54,762 bases of DNA from JBDZVM01 sp040255675 (GCA_040255675.1 JBDZVM010000025.1:1-54762); one strand, 5' to 3'. Positions 1-8,937 are shown, numbered from the stretch's first letter. Program-made: numbers and translations. The notes: generated by a model from the sequence alone, not told the origin.

Positions 1-1
1 C

Positions 2-55
2 ACGACCGACGGTGCCGAGAACCTGGACTTGATGCTGCGCGGGCTCGCCCGCTGA
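2..55 (+). CDS. C-terminal end of a protein that begins before the window
   Basis: One open frame enters from the left edge and ends in a TGA at 53-55; its last residues read ...NLDLMLRGLAR. The stop lies 25 bases before the start of the S9 peptidase gene on the same strand, so the two may be cotranscribed. Too little is present to name a family. Confidence 0.4.
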   Translation, partial: TTDGAENLDLMLRGLAR

Positions 56-80
56 TCGCCCGCTCGACGAGAGGACCTCT

Positions 81-1895
81 ATGCCGCGGTTCGAGTTCAA
101 GGATTTCGCGCCCGTACAGCGCTTCCAGCCCGCCCTCGCGATCTCGCCCGACGGCAAAACCGTGGTGTACGCGTCGAACGCGTCGGGTCAGTCGAACCTT
201 TGGCGTCAAGACATCGGCAGCGACGTCGCCACTCAGCTCACTCGATTCACCGAGCGGGCGGTTCGCGACGTCGCATGGTCGCCCGACGGAAAATTGCTTG
301 TCTTCACCGCTGACCACGAGGGCGACGAATTCCACCAAGTGTTCGTCATGGAAGCGGACGGCGGCGAGCCGCGCGCCCTCACCGACTCGCCGAAGGTGCA
401 GTATCACCTGTCGGCGGTCGAGACGTTCTCGCCCGACGGCCGCTTCATACTCTTCGCCGGCAACGATCGTGAACAGACCTGCCAAGACGTGTTGAAGCTC
501 GAACTGGCAAGCGGTGAAATCGAAAGGCTCGTAGCTGCCGACGGGCTGCATTTTTCGATCGGGTTCTCGCCCGATCAGCGCTACGTCGGGGTGTTGCGGC
601 TGAACTCAAATACCGACGCTGACTTGTTGCTCGTCGAACCGGGAGTCACCGATCCCGCACAGCCACTGGTGCTCAATCCGCACGAAGGAGAGGCCAAGAA
701 CGACCCGGCCTTCTGGCATCCCGATGGCACGAGCATGTTCACCATCACCGACCAAGGTCGTGACTTCAAAGGTCTCGCGTCATTCTCGGTGACACCCGGC
801 GGCCCGACGTGGGTCGAAACACCGGCATGGGACGTCGAAGAAGCCGTCATGAGCGCCGACCATCGCGTGCTCGCCTGGGTCATCAACGAAGACGGCTACT
901 CCCGCATTCACGCGACGGAATTCGCTTCAGGCAAGGCGCTTTCGGTGCCGGAAATCCCGGGTGGCACGGTGAACTCGCTTCGCCTCTCGGCCGACGGAAA
1001 GCTGCTGGCCTTTCTTCTCGCGATAGCGACGAGACCGACGGAGGTCGTCACCGTCAATCTCGAGTCGGGCGCGGTGCGTTTCCTCACCGAGAGCACGCCA
1101 CCGGCGTTGCGCCAGGTTACGGCCGTCGAGCCGCGACTCGTTCGCTACCCAACCCACGACGGCCGCGAGATTCCGGCGTTCTTGTATCGGCCTCATGGCA
1201 GCGGCCAGTTTCCGGTGGTGCTGTCGATCCACGGCGGACCCGAAGCCCAAGAGCGGCCGATGTACATGTACGGCGGCTTTTACCAATACCTGCTGGCCAC
1301 CGGTGTCGGCGTCCTTGCCCCCAACGTGCGAGGCTCGACCGGGTACGGATCGTCGTACCAACGGCTCATCCATCACGACTGGGGCGGCGACGAACTCAAA
1401 GACTTCGAGCAGGCCGTCCACTACCTGCACACGCTCGACTGGGTCGATCCCAAGCGCATCGCGGTTTTCGGTGCGTCGTTCGGCGGCTTCGCCACGCTGT
1501 CGTGCGTTTCGCGCCTGCCGAACCTGTGGGCCGCGGCAGTGTCGATCGTCGGCCCCTCGAACCTCGTCACCTTCGCGAAAGCAGTGCCACCGACATGGCT
1601 TCGGCTCATGGCGAAATGGGTCGGCGATCCCGAGACAGAACGCGACTTCCTGATAGCACGTTCACCGATTACCTACGCCGACGACATCGTGGCCCCGCTG
1701 TTCGTGATTCAAGGCGCCCACGATCCGCGCGTCGTCAAGGCCGAGAGCGACCAGATCGTCGAGCGGCTGAGAGCGCGCGGGGTCGGCGTCCGGTATGACG
1801 TGTACGACGACGAGGGGCACGGATTCACCAAGCGGGCTAACGAAATCAAAGCCCTCGGTGACGCCGCGGGCTTTCTCATCGAGCACCTGGGCTAG
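81..1895 (+). CDS. S9 family peptidase (prolyl oligopeptidase-like)
   Basis: A 604-residue serine peptidase/acyl hydrolase of the prolyl oligopeptidase clan, expected to cleave short peptides in the cytoplasm, as no signal peptide is visible. The N-terminal half (about 1-340) carries repeated SPDG motifs of a WD40-like beta-propeller. The C-terminal alpha/beta-hydrolase domain has the nucleophile elbow GASFGG with Ser466, an acid in HDPRVV (Asp548) and a histidine in DEGHGF (His580), a complete triad at family spacing. An AGAGG-like ribosome site lies just before the ATG. The last 20 bases overlap the end of the convergent GlpD-like gene. The substrate is not deducible; acylaminoacyl-peptidase activity is the main alternative within the family. 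Confidence 0.9.
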   Translation: MPRFEFKDFAPVQRFQPALAISPDGKTVVYASNASGQSNLWRQDIGSDVATQLTRFTERAVRDVAWSPDGKLLVFTADHEGDEFHQVFVMEADGGEPRALTDSPKVQYHLSAVETFSPDGRFILFAGNDREQTCQDVLKLELASGEIERLVAADGLHFSIGFSPDQRYVGVLRLNSNTDADLLLVEPGVTDPAQPLVLNPHEGEAKNDPAFWHPDGTSMFTITDQGRDFKGLASFSVTPGGPTWVETPAWDVEEAVMSADHRVLAWVINEDGYSRIHATEFASGKALSVPEIPGGTVNSLRLSADGKLLAFLLAIATRPTEVVTVNLESGAVRFLTESTPPALRQVTAVEPRLVRYPTHDGREIPAFLYRPHGSGQFPVVLSIHGGPEAQERPMYMYGGFYQYLLATGVGVLAPNVRGSTGYGSSYQRLIHHDWGGDELKDFEQAVHYLHTLDWVDPKRIAVFGASFGGFATLSCVSRLPNLWAAAVSIVGPSNLVTFAKAVPPTWLRLMAKWVGDPETERDFLIARSPITYADDIVAPLFVIQGAHDPRVVKAESDQIVERLRARGVGVRYDVYDDEGHGFTKRANEIKALGDAAGFLIEHLG

Positions 1896-3477
1896 CGACG
1901 CGCCGGCGTCTCGTCCAGCGGCGACGTAGCTGGCGCGGTGTCGAACGTGTTGCCGCCATGAGCTTGGCGACCTCCGCACGAACGCCCGGTGTGGCCAGGC
2001 CGCGCACCGCGACCGTCGTGCGTCGGCGCAAAACGTCGTCGGGCTCGTACGCCCATTCATGAGTGACGGCGTAGACGACCTGCGCCCGGATATCCGGCCC
2101 GTCAGGGTGGATTCGCGCGGCCAGCAACGGGTTGACCGCGATCAATCTGCCCAGTTCGTGGGCGTAGGTGCCGTAGTGCCGTGCCAGGTGCGCGACGACG
2201 TCGTCAGGTAGATCGGGCGTCGACCCGCGCAACACGCGCGCCACCGCATCGGGATCTGCCGCGCCGGGCAAGGCGACGTCGGACTTGTCGAGCGCGACCT
2301 CGGGTAGGAGGTCGCGCACGCTTTCCATCACGTCGTAGCCGATGCGCCGAAACGTCGTCCATTTACCGCCGGCGACGCTGATAAGACCCCGCGGTCCGCG
2401 GCTCACGACCGTCTCACGTTTGGCATGTTGCGTATCGCCGTCACCGAGCGGCAAGACGCGAAGGCCGGCGAACCGGTACCTGATAAGCGAAGGGCCGAGC
2501 TGCTCAGCCACGACGGCCTGGCCCGCTTCGTCGAGAATCTGCGCGACGTCAGTATCGGTGCACGACACGCCTGCCGGATCGCCTTCATACGGCTCGTCGG
2601 TCGTACCGAGCAGCAGTTGACCCTCCCACGGGATCGCGAACGACACTCGTCCGCCTTCGAGCGGGATCGTCAGTGCCGCCTGCCACGGCTCGTTTTGCCG
2701 GACGACGACGTGCGCGCCCTTCGACAGCCGAACGCTCGGCGCCGCATTCGGATCCTCCATCGCGCGAATGCGATCGACCCACGGGCCCGCGGCGTTGACC
2801 ACGACCCGCGCATCGACGCCGTAGTCGGCTTCGCTGAAACGATCGCGCACCTCGACACCGCTGACTCGACCGCCATGATCGCGCACGCCGACGACCTCGA
2901 GATAGTTCGCGAGAACGGCACCCGCGTCGGCCGCGGCGCGGGCCACCATGAGCGCCAGGCGGCTGTCGTTCATCTGGTGGTCGTAGTAGAGCCCGCAGCC
3001 GCGCAAACCCTCGGTGCGCAGGGCGGGAACCATCTCCGATGCCCGAGCGGCCGACACCAACTTGCCAGGGCCGTCTTCGAACTTCGACAACGCCGAGTAG
3101 ACGAACATGCCCGCGCCGATCTTCACCCGGCCGTGCGGGCCTCCCTCGTGCAGCGGCACCAAGAACGGCACCGGCCGCACGAGATGCGGGGCGAGCTTGT
3201 CTGCGAGAGCGCGCCGCTCGGCATGATTCTCGTAAACAAGCCGGACGTCGCCCATCGCGAGGTACCGCAAGCCACCGTGTACGAGCTTCGTCGAGGCGCT
3301 GGACGTCGCGCCCGCGAAGTCGCCGGCCTCGATCACCGCTACGCGCAGACCCGAGACAGCGGCTTGCCAGGCAGTCGACAGGCCGATGATCCCGCCGCCC
3401 ACGACGACGACGTCGAACACGCCTCGCTCGAGCGCGGCGCGAAGCAGGCCACGCCGATCCCGCTCGCTCGAACGCAC
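1876..3477 (-). CDS. glpD: FAD-dependent glycerol-3-phosphate dehydrogenase (GlpD-like)
   Basis: Oxidises sn-glycerol 3-phosphate to dihydroxyacetone phosphate at the membrane and passes electrons to quinone. Visible are the N-terminal Rossmann FAD motif VVVGGGIIGLSTAW, the TSSASTKLVHGGLRYL segment typical of GlpD/GlpA, and a C-terminal cap domain ending in a basic tail. An upstream GTG at 3531 is open, but GTG 3477 follows a strong GGAGG at normal spacing and is preferred, giving 533 residues. It converges on and overlaps the S9 peptidase gene by 20 bases. No glpF or glpK is next to it, so the link to glycerol catabolism rests on family identity. Confidence 0.88.
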   Translation of the reverse strand: MRSSERDRRGLLRAALERGVFDVVVVGGGIIGLSTAWQAAVSGLRVAVIEAGDFAGATSSASTKLVHGGLRYLAMGDVRLVYENHAERRALADKLAPHLVRPVPFLVPLHEGGPHGRVKIGAGMFVYSALSKFEDGPGKLVSAARASEMVPALRTEGLRGCGLYYDHQMNDSRLALMVARAAADAGAVLANYLEVVGVRDHGGRVSGVEVRDRFSEADYGVDARVVVNAAGPWVDRIRAMEDPNAAPSVRLSKGAHVVVRQNEPWQAALTIPLEGGRVSFAIPWEGQLLLGTTDEPYEGDPAGVSCTDTDVAQILDEAGQAVVAEQLGPSLIRYRFAGLRVLPLGDGDTQHAKRETVVSRGPRGLISVAGGKWTTFRRIGYDVMESVRDLLPEVALDKSDVALPGAADPDAVARVLRGSTPDLPDDVVAHLARHYGTYAHELGRLIAVNPLLAARIHPDGPDIRAQVVYAVTHEWAYEPDDVLRRRTTVAVRGLATPGVRAEVAKLMAATRSTPRQLRRRWTRRRRVASPGAR

Positions 3478-3707
3478 GCCGCGCACCTCCTCTCGCCGTC
3501 CTCGGGCGCTCTTACGGCCGCTCACTGCCACCGTGGCCGCTCAATGGCTCCCATCTTGCACGCTGGCCGCCGCCGAGACGTCAACCATCGAGACGGCGTT
3601 CCGGCGTTCCCGCTGAGCGCGCCCAGGCGCGCAAGCCGCCGGAATGGGACGCCGTCGCCGTCCGTTGCGCGACAATGAAGCAAGTAGTCGACGGAGAGGC
3701 TGGATCC

Positions 3708-4628
3708 GTGCTCGATCCGCGAGATTTGTACACCCTCGACGCCGAGGCGCCCGCGTTCGAGGCGCCCGCGTTGGTGCATGCGCTGAGCGGGTACGTCGAT
3801 GCCGGCGACGCCGTGCGATTGGCGCAGTCGTACCTGCTCGATCATTTCGAGCATCGCGTGGTCGCGCGTTTCGACGTCGACCAGCTCCACGACTACCGAG
3901 CGCGGCGCCCGGCGATGATTTTCGACGCCGACCATTGGGAGAGCTACGCCGACCCGGAGTTGTTGTTGCACGCCATCACCGATGCCGAGGGCAAGCGGTT
4001 CTTGATGATGACCGGTCCCGAGCCCGACGTGCAGTGGGAGCGCTACGTCGCCGCGATCACCGGCCTGATCAAGCACTTCGGCGTGCGGGTGACGATCGGG
4101 TTGAACGCGATCCCGATGGCGGTGCCGCACACCAGACCGGTGGGCATGACGGCGCACGCGTCTCGACCTGAGTTGATTCCGGGCAACGAGCCGTGGCTGC
4201 AGCGCGTGCAGGTGCCGGCAAGCGCCGGTCATTTGCTCGAATTTCGCCTGAAGCAACAAGGTCTCGACGCCGTCGGCTTCGCCGTGCACGTGCCGCATTA
4301 CCTGGCGCAGTCCGAATATCCCGACGCCGCCGAACGGCTCATCCACGCGATTGCGTCGACGTCCGGTCTGACCTTGCCCACCGACGAACTGCACGCCGCC
4401 GGCACGGCGTCACGCGACGAAATCGACAAGCAGGTCGCCGAGTCGCCCGAAGCCATGGCGCTCGTCAGCTCGCTCGAACAGCAATACGACGCCTACGCGC
4501 GCGGTCGCGGCAGCGGTTTGCTCGCGGCCGATTCGAGCGACCTGCCAACCGCCGAAGAGCTCGGCGCCGAGCTTGAACGGTTCCTGGCCGACCACACTCG
4601 CCGTCAACGCGACGACCGCGACAACTAG
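3708..4628 (+). CDS. PAC2 family protein
   Basis: PAC2 (proteasome assembly chaperone 2 / DUF75-like) protein of about 306 residues. The core contains ALSGYVDAGDA near the N-terminus and the family's segments VARFDVDQLHDYRARRP and LLMMTGPEPDVQWERY, with a charged C-terminal tail. Actinobacteria with proteasomes carry such proteins; the bacterial role is not settled and assembly-chaperone function is only inferred. ATG 3675 is also open in frame, but GTG 3708 is preceded by GGAGAGG at proper spacing and by the more typical N-terminus. It faces the D12 methyltransferase, with two hairpins in the short gap between them. Confidence 0.85.
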   Translation: MLDPRDLYTLDAEAPAFEAPALVHALSGYVDAGDAVRLAQSYLLDHFEHRVVARFDVDQLHDYRARRPAMIFDADHWESYADPELLLHAITDAEGKRFLMMTGPEPDVQWERYVAAITGLIKHFGVRVTIGLNAIPMAVPHTRPVGMTAHASRPELIPGNEPWLQRVQVPASAGHLLEFRLKQQGLDAVGFAVHVPHYLAQSEYPDAAERLIHAIASTSGLTLPTDELHAAGTASRDEIDKQVAESPEAMALVSSLEQQYDAYARGRGSGLLAADSSDLPTAEELGAELERFLADHTRRQRDDRDN

Positions 4629-4642
4629 CCACCCATGCGAGT

Positions 4643-4662
4643 TGATCACGTAAACGTGATCA
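4643..4662. terminator. Short perfect hairpin between convergent genes
   Basis: Inverted repeat TGATCACG / CGTGATCA, 8 bp perfect, with a 4-base loop TAAA, just after the PAC2 stop. It is the first of two tandem hairpins in the gap and could help termination from the left or be a protein site. Confidence 0.45.
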
Positions 4663-4667
4663 TCATG

Positions 4668-4699
4668 CCCGAGGACAGGCGTACTGGCCTGTCCTCGGG
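4668..4699. terminator. Bidirectional terminator hairpin
   Basis: Perfect 13-bp stem CCCGAGGACAGGC / GCCTGTCCTCGGG with loop GTACTG, between the stops of two convergent genes. No T-tract follows, which is common in high-GC actinobacteria. A third copy of the right arm (CCTGTCCTCGG) follows at 4708-4718 inside the methyltransferase 3' end. Confidence 0.7.
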
Positions 4700-4703
4700 G
4701 GTC

Positions 4704-5801
4704 TTAGCCTGTCCTCGGCGGGTCCGGCCGCCCGGGCGGGCTCGGCCTCGGCGGGGCCGCCACGGCAACAGCCCGGTCGACAAGTTCGGTCGGGCCGGCC
4801 ACGAAAAGGTACTCGGTATTGCGCAGGTGCGAAACCTCGCCCACCTTCACACCCGACGGATTGTGAATTCCGATCTGCGCACCGACATAGCGCTTGAAAT
4901 CAAAGGCAATCATGCGGACGTCGTCATGCCCCGCAGCGCGTAACCAACCCATGATGGTCTCGGGTCGCACCCACGACTCGTTGTTATACGACACGACGAC
5001 CACGGTCGCCTTCACCCGACTGACAACGGCTTCCATAGCGCTAGGCATGGTTTTCTTGCTGTTGAACAAAGACTTCGGTTCGCCGTCGAGCGCGTCGACG
5101 CGTTTGCACGCGATGCCGTAGTGCGGCGGCTTGTCCCACCGCACCAGCGATTCCCAGACGTGGTAGTTCGTGAAATAGCGGTGCTGGTTATACGGCGGAT
5201 CAAGATACGCCAGGTCGACGGTGCCGAATTCGGCAACGAGATCGAGCGCGTCGCCACGGCGAGAAGTACCGGTGCCGACAATCAGCTCCGGTGCTCGCAA
5301 TTCGAGATCCTTGAAGGCGCGCGGTGCCCATTGCTTGAGGTAAGCCATCTGAAGGCCGGTCGTCGAGTCGACGCGATCGGCGGCAAGCATCAACGCCGTC
5401 AGCAAAATCGGGAAGAGCGGGCTGCCACGAAACTCGGCGTCGAGCGCTTCGCGAATGGCGTCGATACGCGCGCCGTTCTTTGGCTGGAAATACCGCGATT
5501 GCCTGCAAAACGTCTCGGTCACGTACCCGCTGACGCCCGGCAGCGCGTTGAGATACCTGATCGCCTCGGCCAGCTCGTCTTTGTCGACGTCCGTCGCGTC
5601 GGTCGCGATGTAACACTGGGCCAGGACGTCGGAATACGTCGCCGTATCGACGGCGGTCACGAAGGCGCCGCGCCGTTTGAACTCCTGCGCGACCCGCGTG
5701 GTGCCAGTGAACAGATCGAGACAACTTCGGGCGCCGACGGCGGACACGATGGCGCCAAGCACGGGCACGAGCACACGCTTCGAGCCGAGGTACTTGATCA
5801 C
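4704..5801 (-). CDS. D12-class N6-adenine DNA methyltransferase
   Basis: Transfers methyl from S-adenosylmethionine to adenine N6 in a specific DNA sequence. Order of motifs fits the Dam/D12 alpha class: N-terminal KYLGSKR, SAM-binding DLFTGTTRVA (about 28-37), and catalytic DPPY in VDLAYLDPPYNQHRY (about 193-207), followed by NYHVWESL. Length 365 residues is normal, with a proline-rich tail. No restriction endonuclease lies on either side, so it looks solitary; regulatory methylation or an orphaned restriction-modification enzyme are both possible. The GTG start has only a weak ribosome site, so the N-terminus is uncertain. Confidence 0.85.
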   Translation of the reverse strand: MIKYLGSKRVLVPVLGAIVSAVGARSCLDLFTGTTRVAQEFKRRGAFVTAVDTATYSDVLAQCYIATDATDVDKDELAEAIRYLNALPGVSGYVTETFCRQSRYFQPKNGARIDAIREALDAEFRGSPLFPILLTALMLAADRVDSTTGLQMAYLKQWAPRAFKDLELRAPELIVGTGTSRRGDALDLVAEFGTVDLAYLDPPYNQHRYFTNYHVWESLVRWDKPPHYGIACKRVDALDGEPKSLFNSKKTMPSAMEAVVSRVKATVVVVSYNNESWVRPETIMGWLRAAGHDDVRMIAFDFKRYVGAQIGIHNPSGVKVGEVSHLRNTEYLFVAGPTELVDRAVAVAAPPRPSPPGRPDPPRTG

Positions 5802-6181
5802 CTCATCAGGGTAGGCAGGTTCGCTCGATCGCGAAAGCTGAACCGCCGATACCGATGCGTTTGGACGACGGTCACCGCCTTTTTAGCGGGCCAGCGTCAG
5901 CCAAACTCGACCGATCATGGGCAACCGCCTCGGCGCGACCGCGCCTCGGTTCTTTAACGATCGAGCCGTCGGTATTGACACCGGCTCGCCAACTCTTGAG
6001 ACTACGGGGGAACGTTCCCACAGATCGGCTCACAAAAGACGAAAGGGCACCGATTTTCCTAATTCGCAGTGATTTTACGGGTGGGAGCGTTTCAACGCCG
6101 TCCGTCGGCATTCACCGAGCGGCACTCGTGCACGGAGGGGCATGGCCGCGCCAAATCCAGTAGCGACAAGGAAGTGGACAC
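5802..6181. other. 380-bp divergent intergenic region
   Basis: Separates the methyltransferase from the GH6 gene, which are divergently transcribed. No coding frame looks real. It should hold both promoters; the only element singled out is the operator-like sequence at 6082-6095. Confidence 0.5.
6082..6095 (+). promoter_or_regulatory. Possible degenerate CebR-like operator before the cellulase
   Basis: TGGGAGCGTTTCAA lies about 90 bases before the GH6 start and agrees at 11 of 14 positions with the known CebR/CelR site TGGGAGCGCTCCCA; the left half is perfect and the right half weak. Inference: it may bind the LacI-family regulator encoded at 7730-8773. Confidence 0.35.
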
Positions 6182-7624
6182 GTGGGAACGAGAACACGAA
6201 CTCGGCTGTGTGTGGCTTCGGCCGCCGCTGTCGCGTTATCGGCCAGCTTGAGCGGAGGGGTTGCGCTGGCCGCGCCGCATCACCAGACTGCCACCGCGCC
6301 GCACACGCTGCCGCCGAACGCGCGGCTTTACACGCCGCCGCCCGACCACGGCGCATTGCAGCAGGCCGTGCAGTTGCTTGCCCAGCACGACGCTCGCGAC
6401 GCCGCGCTGATCGCCGCGATGGTCACGACGCCGCAAGCGGTGTGGTTCACCGGCGGCACACCGGCGCAGGTGCGCCAAGACGTGCACACGACGGTAACCC
6501 GCGCGGCCGCGCACGGCACCGTGCCGGTGCTCGTCGCCTACAACGTGCCGTTCCGCGACTGCGCGCAATACTCGGGCGGCGGCGCTACCGACACCGCGGC
6601 CTACGAGGCGTGGATCGACGCGTTCGCGGCGGGTATCGGCAATAGCCACGCCATCGTCATGCTCGAACCCGATAGCCTCGGCATCATTCCGTTCAACACC
6701 GATATCAACGGCAACGCCGAATGGTGCAAACCCGACCTGAGCAGCACCGGCCTGACCCCCGAGGAAGCCAACGCGGCGCGCTACACGCAACTCAACCACG
6801 CCGTCGACGCCCTTGAAGCGCAGCGAAACACGCTCGTCTACCTCGACGGCGGGCACAGCGCCTGGCTGGGTGTCGGCGACATCGCGCAACGGCTGGTGAA
6901 AGCGGGCGTCGACAACGCTCAGGGGTTCTTCCTCAACTTGTCGAACTACCAGTACACGGCGAACTCAAACGCCTACGGCACCTGGATTTCCGACTGCATC
7001 GCCTACGCCGAGCAGGTCAACGCCGGTGACTTCGCCGGCTGCCCGAACCAGTACTGGAACGGCGGGCCGCCGAACTGGATCGGCACCGCGCTTACCCCGT
7101 ACGGTCAGTGGACCAGCAACGGCACATTTGACAACCTCGACACCAGCGGCATCGACGCGCGTTACGCCGGCATGCTCGGCAGTGTCACGCCGTCCACGCA
7201 TTTCGTCGTCGACACGAGCCGCAACGGCAACGGCCCGAACGACATGAGCACGTACGCCGTGGCGCCGTACAACCAACCCGGCAGCGTGATCAGTGGCCTG
7301 CAAGGCGGTAACTGGTGCAACCCGCCGGGCGCGGGTCTCGGCGTCCGGCCAACCACGAACACGGGCGTGCCGCTGCTCGACGCCTACCTGTGGGTGAAGA
7401 CTCCGGGCCAGTCCGACGGTTCATGCGATATCGCGGGTGGCGCCCGAGCGTGGGATTACACGGCCTACAACCCGTGGAATCTCAGTGGTGACGCGCAAAA
7501 TCACTTCGATCCGCTGTGGGGCATCGTCGACCCGGCCGCTGGCGCGTGGTTCCCGCGGCAGGCGCTGCAGTTGGCGCGGACGGCGAACCCGCCGCTGCTG
7601 CCGACGTGGCCGATCGTGCACTAA
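6182..7624 (+). CDS. Secreted GH6 family cellulase
   Basis: Family 6 glycoside hydrolase, an inverting beta-1,4-glucanase acting outside the cell on cellulose; whether endo or exo is not decided here. The Sec signal peptide runs to about residue 31 (basic start, hydrophobic core, ALAAP). The catalytic domain holds the two classic acidic segments, PFRDC (Asp126) and LEPDS (Asp164), plus later family segments NLSNY, DTSRNGNG and LWVKTPGQSDGSCD. No carbohydrate-binding module is present, so it is a bare catalytic domain of 480 residues. GTG start chosen for AAGGAAG about 8 bases upstream. A LacI regulator is convergent downstream, which suggests sugar-controlled expression. Confidence 0.93.
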   Translation: MGTRTRTRLCVASAAAVALSASLSGGVALAAPHHQTATAPHTLPPNARLYTPPPDHGALQQAVQLLAQHDARDAALIAAMVTTPQAVWFTGGTPAQVRQDVHTTVTRAAAHGTVPVLVAYNVPFRDCAQYSGGGATDTAAYEAWIDAFAAGIGNSHAIVMLEPDSLGIIPFNTDINGNAEWCKPDLSSTGLTPEEANAARYTQLNHAVDALEAQRNTLVYLDGGHSAWLGVGDIAQRLVKAGVDNAQGFFLNLSNYQYTANSNAYGTWISDCIAYAEQVNAGDFAGCPNQYWNGGPPNWIGTALTPYGQWTSNGTFDNLDTSGIDARYAGMLGSVTPSTHFVVDTSRNGNGPNDMSTYAVAPYNQPGSVISGLQGGNWCNPPGAGLGVRPTTNTGVPLLDAYLWVKTPGQSDGSCDIAGGARAWDYTAYNPWNLSGDAQNHFDPLWGIVDPAAGAWFPRQALQLARTANPPLLPTWPIVH

Positions 7625-7625
7625 C

Positions 7626-7687
7626 CGCACAACATCGATCGTGCGCTCTCGCACAACATCGATCGTGCGCTCTCGCACAACACTCGG
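7626..7687 (+). repeat. 24-bp tandem repeat, about 2.4 copies
   Basis: Two exact head-to-tail copies (7626-7649 and 7650-7673) of a 24-base unit beginning CGCACAACATCGATCG, with a partial third copy from 7674. It starts directly after the GH6 stop and leads into a terminator hairpin. Each unit contains GCAC...GTGC arms, so it can fold into small hairpins. Confidence 0.8.
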
Positions 7688-7720
7688 TGGCCGGTCCGAT
7701 CGCACGCGGGCCGGCCACCG
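7685..7720. terminator. Hairpin between GH6 and lacI-family gene
   Basis: Inverted repeat CGGTGGCCGG / CCGGCCACCG, 10 bp perfect with a 16-base loop, placed between the stops of two convergent genes; likely terminates both. Confidence 0.65.
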
Positions 7721-7729
7721 GCGTTTCGG

Positions 7730-8773
7730 CTAGGCGGATTCGCGGACGACGAGCGTCGGTTCAAACAAGACCGATTTCTCGCGCTGATCAGGATCGTCGA
7801 TTTTGCTCAGGAGCAGGCGCGCCATCTCCGCCGCCATGTCTTCGACCGGATGGCGAATCGTGGTGAGCGGCGGCCTGCACAAACTCGCCATGGGGCTGTC
7901 GTCGAAGCCCACAACGGCAACGTCATCGGGCACTCGTACCGCGCGGTCGCGAAGCGCGAGCAAGGCACCCTGGGCCATGAGGTCGCTCGCGACGAAGACG
8001 CCGTCGAGATCGGGGTACTCGTCGAGCAGCTGATGCATTGCTCGCTCACCGCTGTCTTGGCTGAAGTTGCCCTCGACCGACGGCACGAACGCGTGACCGT
8101 GATGTGCCATCGCGTCGCGAAACCCGCGAAGGCGGTCTTCGCTGGCCGCCATATCGAGCGGACCGGAAATCGTCGCGACACGCTGGCACCCGCGAGCCAC
8201 CAGATGGTCGGCCGCGAGCCGGGTGCCGACGTTCTGCGCGACCTCGACGTAGCTGATCGCGATCGGCGTGGACGGCCGGCGTGACAACACCGCCGGCAAG
8301 GCGAGTTCGGTCAGCATTTCAGGCAGCGGATCGTCGATATGCGGCGAAAACAAGATGACACCGTCGACGTGTCGCTGCCGCAGATAACCCGTGAGCTGGG
8401 CGCGCGCGACTTCGTTTTCAGCGAGCATCAATACCAGGTTGACCTCGCGGGGCCGGAGCACGCCCATGATGCCGCTGACCATTCGGCCGAAGAATGGGTC
8501 GGTGAAAATGCGACCGACAAAAGGCTCGTCGAAAGTGCGATGCTCGGGTTCAGAAACGGCGAACGCGATCGAGTTGGTTCGCCGGGTGACGAGCGACCGC
8601 GCCGCCTGATTCGGCACGTAGCCGGTAGCCGCGATCGCTTTGTGCACGCTTTCACGAAGCCCTGGGTCGACGTTTCGGACGCCGTTGATGACCCGCGAGA
8701 CGGTGGCACGCGAGACGCCAGCCACTCGGGCGACATGCTCGAGGGTGACTGAACTTTTGAGATCACGCGTCAT
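7730..8773 (-). CDS. LacI family transcriptional regulator
   Basis: 347-residue DNA-binding regulator that senses a sugar ligand. The N-terminal helix-turn-helix and hinge read TLEHVARVAGVSRATVSRV through NQAARSLV; the rest is a periplasmic-binding-protein-like sensor (FSPHIDDPL, DGVFVASDLMAQGALLAL, VVGFDDSPMA). Neighbours are a GH6 cellulase (convergent) and a secreted beta-helix protein (divergent), with operator-like palindromes at 8797-8813 and 8938-8957. That context suggests a CebR/CelR-type repressor released by a cello- or gluco-oligosaccharide. The palindrome just before its own start suggests autoregulation. Confidence 0.93.
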   Translation of the reverse strand: MTRDLKSSVTLEHVARVAGVSRATVSRVINGVRNVDPGLRESVHKAIAATGYVPNQAARSLVTRRTNSIAFAVSEPEHRTFDEPFVGRIFTDPFFGRMVSGIMGVLRPREVNLVLMLAENEVARAQLTGYLRQRHVDGVILFSPHIDDPLPEMLTELALPAVLSRRPSTPIAISYVEVAQNVGTRLAADHLVARGCQRVATISGPLDMAASEDRLRGFRDAMAHHGHAFVPSVEGNFSQDSGERAMHQLLDEYPDLDGVFVASDLMAQGALLALRDRAVRVPDDVAVVGFDDSPMASLCRPPLTTIRHPVEDMAAEMARLLLSKIDDPDQREKSVLFEPTLVVRESA

Positions 8774-8796
8774 GAGGCTCCATTAATACCATCGCG

Positions 8797-8813
8797 GCGG
8801 AGAGCGCTCCACC
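8797..8813. promoter_or_regulatory. Operator-like palindrome before lacI-family gene
   Basis: GGAGAGCGCTCCACC holds the core GAGCGCTC and sits about 25-40 bases upstream of the regulator's ATG, where it would overlap the promoter. The core matches the second site at 8938-8957. Inference: autoregulatory site. Confidence 0.55.
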
Positions 8814-8937
8814 ATGTAGGTCCGCACCAATTCGGACAGGCCTTCAAGGAACGCTCGAAAGCCGGCACTGCTGCGGAGGTTGCGGAACCACCGCCGTCTC
8901 TTGACGCCCAGTGATCGCGAGGTTACGTTTGCGATCG

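Noticed and set aside
2425..3678. 417-residue plus-strand frame opposite the GlpD-like gene
   Set aside because: Arginine-rich shadow frame with no motif; the minus strand encodes an obvious dehydrogenase across the same bases. Many other long opposite-strand frames in this GC-rich window were dropped for the same reason.
7626..7687. CRISPR array
   Set aside because: The repeat units are directly adjacent with no spacers and there are fewer than three copies.
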